From NCBI RefSeq assembly GCF_000307855.1, contig NZ_AJLR01000128.1, positions 1 through 34,041 on the forward strand: a stretch of 34,041 nt of DNA, read 5' to 3'. Shown here piece after piece: positions 31,060 to 34,041 of the stretch. The DNA comes from Schinkia azotoformans LMG 9581 (GTDB lineage Bacteria; Bacillota; Bacilli; Bacillales; Bacillaceae_J). The position numbers and the translations under genes are program-made. The notes below the pieces were generated by a model that was not told the DNA's origin, searched no databases, and saw only the letters and a list, made by a program, of their open reading frames with translations. The stretch's first letter is position 1; each line of letters begins with the position of its first letter.

Positions 31060-32119
31060 AATAAAGCAAGAACTACATAAAATAGAAATTCCAACAGAAT
31101 TGCATGAACGGTCTAAAGTAGGTATAAAAAAAGCGAAAACAGAGCAACAAAAAAAGAAATTTAAGGGACCGTTTGCTGCTGCAGCTGTCATTTTGGGGCT
31201 ATCCGCTGTAACTGTTGGATTCGCCTTTCCAACGGCTGCTAGTAACCTCCCAATCATTAGTGATATTTTTAAATTATTTGGGAATGAATCAGGAATCTAT
31301 AATAATTATAAAGAATTTTCAACAGAAGTAAATACGATGAAAGAAAGCAATGGAATTAAAGTAACTGTGAATGATGCAATCTTTGATGGTGAAACTGTCA
31401 CGATAACTTATTCAATTATTAGTGATCACGATTTGGGAGAAGAACCAATCATTTTTGATCACTTTGACATTCAAAATACTGACGGGATAGCAGGGACTTC
31501 CAAAATTGAAAAAATCAGTGAAAATGAGTATGTAGGTTTAATGACGGGTACTTATTTTAGTAAAAAAGATTTACAAACTGCTAAGGTAACATGGGAAATT
31601 AAGAGCTTTAAAATTTTAAACGGTGAGCAGGATAAAGAAATTAAAGGTCATTGGGGTTTTGCATTTAATTTAGATTCAACAGATAGTCAAACAAAGTTAA
31701 TTAGTCAAAGTGTAAAACAAGAAGGGATTCGATTAAACATTAAGAAGATGGTGTTAACACCAATGTCCTTTATTCTTTACTACGAACAGGGAGCATCTGA
31801 TGATGTCCAAAATAGGTGGCATCAGGTTTATGTCGATTTAGAAGTTCAAGATGATTTAGGAAATATTTATACTGGTGAAGTAAATGGTGGTTCTGGAACG
31901 GATTCTACTATGAATTGGAGTAAAACCTTTGAAAAGCTAAATCCGAATGCATCAAAGCTGATTGTTACACCGCATGTTATGTTAAGAAACTCCGATACCT
32001 TCACATCAGCTATTCAAATGGAAGATGGTACTATGAAGGAAACAAAGCTGCCTGAGAAATACAAAAGAGGCCAAAAGGATTTTGTTTTAGAAAACATTAT
32101 CATTGATTTAACAAATTGA
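31049..32119 (+). CDS. DUF4179-type membrane anti-sigma factor
   Basis: 356 aa. A cytosolic N-terminus of about 40 residues (DKIKQELHKIEIPTELHERS) would hold the sigma factor; one membrane helix (FAAAAVILGLSAVTVGFAF) leads to a large extracytoplasmic domain (FKLFGNESGIYNNYKEFSTE, then beta-rich stretches and LNPNASKLIVTPHVML). This is the layout of DUF4179 proteins, paired with ECF sigma factors throughout Bacillus. The start is GTG 31049, dictated by AAGGAGGGTGAT, and overlaps the sigma gene. The stress that releases sigma is unknown. Confidence 0.85.
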   Translation: MNDKIKQELHKIEIPTELHERSKVGIKKAKTEQQKKKFKGPFAAAAVILGLSAVTVGFAFPTAASNLPIISDIFKLFGNESGIYNNYKEFSTEVNTMKESNGIKVTVNDAIFDGETVTITYSIISDHDLGEEPIIFDHFDIQNTDGIAGTSKIEKISENEYVGLMTGTYFSKKDLQTAKVTWEIKSFKILNGEQDKEIKGHWGFAFNLDSTDSQTKLISQSVKQEGIRLNIKKMVLTPMSFILYYEQGASDDVQNRWHQVYVDLEVQDDLGNIYTGEVNGGSGTDSTMNWSKTFEKLNPNASKLIVTPHVMLRNSDTFTSAIQMEDGTMKETKLPEKYKRGQKDFVLENIIIDLTN

Positions 32120-32153
32120 CTGTTATTTACTTAAAGGAAATACAAAATATTTT

Positions 32154-32177
32154 AGAGCTATGGAGGCTCTTTTTTTA
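32154..32177 (+). terminator. Terminator of the first sigma/anti-sigma operon
   Basis: AGAGC, TATGGAG loop, GCTCT, then seven T. Confidence 0.75.
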
Positions 32178-32249
32178 TTTTCCAAAAAAACGAACGAAAT
32201 CAAGATTTCTTTCCAATATAGAGTATAAAGGATAGGGAGGTGTTAATGA

Positions 32250-32831
32250 TTGGAAACGCAAGGTGATTATAATCAAATTATTCAACTTATTTTATCTGGT
32301 CATCAGCAAGCATACAGTGAGCTCTATCAAATGACAATTCAAGATGTTTATAAAAACGTTCATTTTCTGATTGAGAATAAAGCTGATGTAGATGATGTTG
32401 TTCAGGACATTTACATACAGTTATTTAATTCTCTAAGTAAATATGATGGAAATAGACCGTTTAAGCCATGGTTAATGGGGATTGTAATAAAACAAATCCA
32501 AGCGTATCGGCGAAAAAGGTGGATGAAATTTCGGATTGCTAAAAAGGTTGAAGAAGTTGGACAAGTACTAGTTTTAGATTTTTCGAATGAAATTATTGCT
32601 AAAATTTCAAACCAACTTGTTGTCAAGTTAGTAGAGGAACTACCGTATAAACTTAAACAGGTTATTATTCTTCGCTATTTAAATGATTATTCTCAAGAAG
32701 AAGTAGCTAGGGTTCTAGAGATTCCCGTCGGAACTGTTAAGTCAAGAATTAATGCTGCTTTGAAGAAATTGCGTGAAAAAGTAAAAAACAGAAATATTTC
32801 GGAGAAGGTGAGGAATGTATATGAATTTTGA
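32250..32831 (+). CDS. Second ECF RNA polymerase sigma factor
   Basis: 193 aa. Region 2: QAYSELYQMTIQDVYKNVHF, DVDDVVQDIYIQLFNSL and RPFKPWLMGIVIKQIQAYRR. Region 4: LPYKLKQVIILRYLNDYSQE, EVARVLEIPVGTVKSRINAA and LKKLREK. The TTG start (32250) has GGGAGGTG 7 bases upstream; a nearby ATG (32246) is out of frame and short. It overlaps the DUF3600 gene by 11 bases, giving a coupled sigma/anti-sigma operon. Upstream, GAAATCAAGATTTC (32196-32209) is an inverted repeat and GAACG (32192-32196) resembles part of some ECF -35 elements, but no CGTC follows at the right distance. Confidence 0.88.
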   Translation: METQGDYNQIIQLILSGHQQAYSELYQMTIQDVYKNVHFLIENKADVDDVVQDIYIQLFNSLSKYDGNRPFKPWLMGIVIKQIQAYRRKRWMKFRIAKKVEEVGQVLVLDFSNEIIAKISNQLVVKLVEELPYKLKQVIILRYLNDYSQEEVARVLEIPVGTVKSRINAALKKLREKVKNRNISEKVRNVYEF

Positions 32832-33510
32832 GACAAAGGTAATGGAGGCACTACAGGAAAAAGGAAAAGAACTTATTCCTTCTACAAGTTTAAAAATGAA
32901 AGTTATGAACAACATCTCATCAAGAAAACAGAAAATGAAAAAACGTATCGTCACCGGTATTCTTTTAGCATCTTTATTAATTCCAACAGGAGTTTTTGCT
33001 TCCCAGCTCCTATTGGCAGACGAACTCTACAGTTCTTTCGATAATTTAAAGAAACATATTGTTAGTGCTACTATGGAAGGATACCTCCGTTTGGATGCCA
33101 AACTTGCAGAGGCTAAAGGCGAGTTGGGGGCCGAAGAATATAAAGAATTTATCAGTCTAGTTAAACAAATAACCCATGCAAAACTTGAATACGGTGATAA
33201 GTACGGCAATATTAACTATGATGCACTTTCGCAAGAGCGGGAAGCTGAATTGAAGCAAGTATTTTGGAAAATACAACCTTACTTTGATCGGTTAAATGGT
33301 CAGCAATCTAGTCTGGAATTGTTAACAGAAAATGAGTACAATCAATACATTGACTCACTTATGACCCATGAAAAGATCTTAGCAAAAAGTGAAATAAACC
33401 CTGATCATTATGTAGAACTTCATGAGATTCCATCTAGCCTTCAGAAAGAGTTTCAAGAAGCACGTGATTTTCTGGAGTACGTAAATGAAAAGCAAATACA
33501 GAATGATTAA
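32821..33510 (+). CDS. DUF3600-type membrane anti-sigma factor
   Basis: About 229 aa. A 35-residue cytosolic part (NFETKVMEALQEKGKELIPS) is followed by one membrane helix (IVTGILLASLLIPTGVFASQ) and an extracytoplasmic helical domain (ADELYSSFDNLKKHIVSATM, AEAKGELGAEEYKEFISLVK, YFDRLNGQQSSLELLTENEY). This matches DUF3600 proteins, whose extracytoplasmic domain from B. anthracis has been described as a putative ECF-sigma negative effector. The start is ATG 32821 (AAGGTGAGG about 9 bases upstream); ATG 32815 is possible. Overlap with the sigma gene supports stoichiometric translation. Confidence 0.82.
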   Translation: MNFETKVMEALQEKGKELIPSTSLKMKVMNNISSRKQKMKKRIVTGILLASLLIPTGVFASQLLLADELYSSFDNLKKHIVSATMEGYLRLDAKLAEAKGELGAEEYKEFISLVKQITHAKLEYGDKYGNINYDALSQEREAELKQVFWKIQPYFDRLNGQQSSLELLTENEYNQYIDSLMTHEKILAKSEINPDHYVELHEIPSSLQKEFQEARDFLEYVNEKQIQND

Positions 33511-33540
33511 TAGAGTTTCAGGAATTTATTCTTGATTATT

Positions 33541-33570
33541 GGCTGTCCAAAGGATAGCCTTTATTTTTTT
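33541..33570 (+). terminator. Terminator of the second sigma operon
   Basis: GGCTGTCC, AAA loop, GGATAGCC, then TTTATTTTTTT. Confidence 0.88.
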
Positions 33571-33892
33571 GGTTCATTTTAAATTGCAATACTAAATTAA
33601 TATTGATTACGGTCATCTGAGTTAATGTAGTGATTATAATAAAATTTAATCTGTTGGACTTTCTTATTTATTGGTAAATACATTAGCAATGCATGGTAAG
33701 CTCTTTTGCGTTCTCTGTTAATAAACACGGCGAGGGTAGTAAAATCTCTTGGCCGTAAGCAATTAAAAGTAGAGGAATTGAGTTTTTCCTCCGCATACTC
33801 TTTTATCGATTTACTTTTTGTGGTGAATATTAGAGGATTATTGCGCAGTAGGCATAGCAGGAGGACTGAAACTGGATTTCCAACATTGCGGT
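33571..33892. other. Gene-poor stretch with an unassigned minus-strand frame
   Basis: A minus-strand frame reads SIKEYAEEKLNSSTFNCLRP, then RDFTTLAVFINRERKRAYHA, LLMYLPINKKVQQIKFYYNH and ends at 33597. Its composition is protein-like (amphipathic, charged), but there is no start codon with a ribosome site and the upstream side runs into the tandem repeats, so it may be a relic. I do not recognise a family. Confidence 0.3.
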
Positions 33893-34041
33893 GCGGACAG
33901 GGAGTGCGGGTTCTGCCCTTGGCGTGGCCGCATTTTTCGTTTTTGCGGACAAAGAATGTGGGCTCTGCCCTTAACATGGCCGCATTTTTCGTTTTTGCGG
34001 ACAGGGAGAGTGGGTTCTGCTCTTAACATGGCCGCATTTTT
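33893..34041. repeat. Second 52-bp tandem array of hairpin-plus-T units, continuing past the window edge
   Basis: Units start with GCGGACA at 33893, 33945 and 33997, exactly 52 bases apart; the third is cut by the window end. Within each, GCGG pairs with CCGC and an inner ATGTGGGC / GCCC..AACAT-type arm closes a 3-base loop; the hairpin is followed by ATTTTTCGTTTTT. Each unit therefore looks like a terminator. No gene is supported in the array. Confidence 0.88.

Noticed and set aside
33706-34026. Plus-strand open frame running through the 52-bp array
   Set aside because: Repetitive translation of hairpin units without a ribosome site; the period of 52 is not a multiple of three, so no protein repeat is implied.

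Overview
The window is AT-rich with strong Shine-Dalgarno sites, TTG and GTG starts and many U-tailed hairpin terminators, which points to Bacillota. An SspL-type small acid-soluble spore protein, a LysM/GH18 cortex-lytic enzyme of the YaaH/SleL type, and the ypeP-ypeQ-ypzA-like-csp gene order place it in an endospore-forming Bacillaceae chromosome. I cannot name the species.

Left part (1-14.6 kb) is ordinary Bacillus core: the end of a stalk-domain protein, an unrecognised promoter-plus-terminator RNA locus, sspL, a YuiD-like divergent PAP2 protein, a lone acetolactate synthase large subunit, a 52-bp tandem repeat array, an EamA exporter, ypeP-ypeQ, a DUF2564/YpzA-like gene, a cold-shock gene, a secreted SLH/YcdB-type wall protein behind a textbook ECF-sigma promoter, a spore lytic enzyme and topoisomerase III. 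A frameshifted, internally deleted TolB-like gene marks the first decay.

Middle part (14.6-26.5 kb) is a decay and turnover zone. It holds the 3' end (domains V and VI) of a group II intron lying antisense beside a tyrosine-recombinase relic, two different 5'-truncated MocR regulator fragments, an amino-acid permease with an in-frame TAG, a frameshifted lantibiotic-type ABC permease beside a shortened YxeA-like gene, and a possible IS200/IS605 end. Intact genes among them are PhzF, a WYL regulator with a DJ-1/PfpI gene, an ECF sigma factor with a Cys-rich tail coupled to a DUF6194 gene, and a divergent XRE regulator/small-protein pair.

Right part (27-33.6 kb) is rich in regulation: a PadR operon whose promoter is built inside two PadR-like palindromes (PadR, a multi-pass protein with a permease-prefix-like N-terminus, a TolB-like propeller), two small membrane-anchored genes, then two adjacent ECF sigma/anti-sigma pairs (DUF4179 partner and DUF3600 partner). 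The first sigma gene appears to start at ATT. The window ends in a second, unrelated 52-bp tandem array of hairpin units. I see no complete defence system, CRISPR array, tRNA or rRNA. The most unusual items are the RNA locus near 419-570, the two 52-bp hairpin arrays, the ATT start and the intron/integrase relic.
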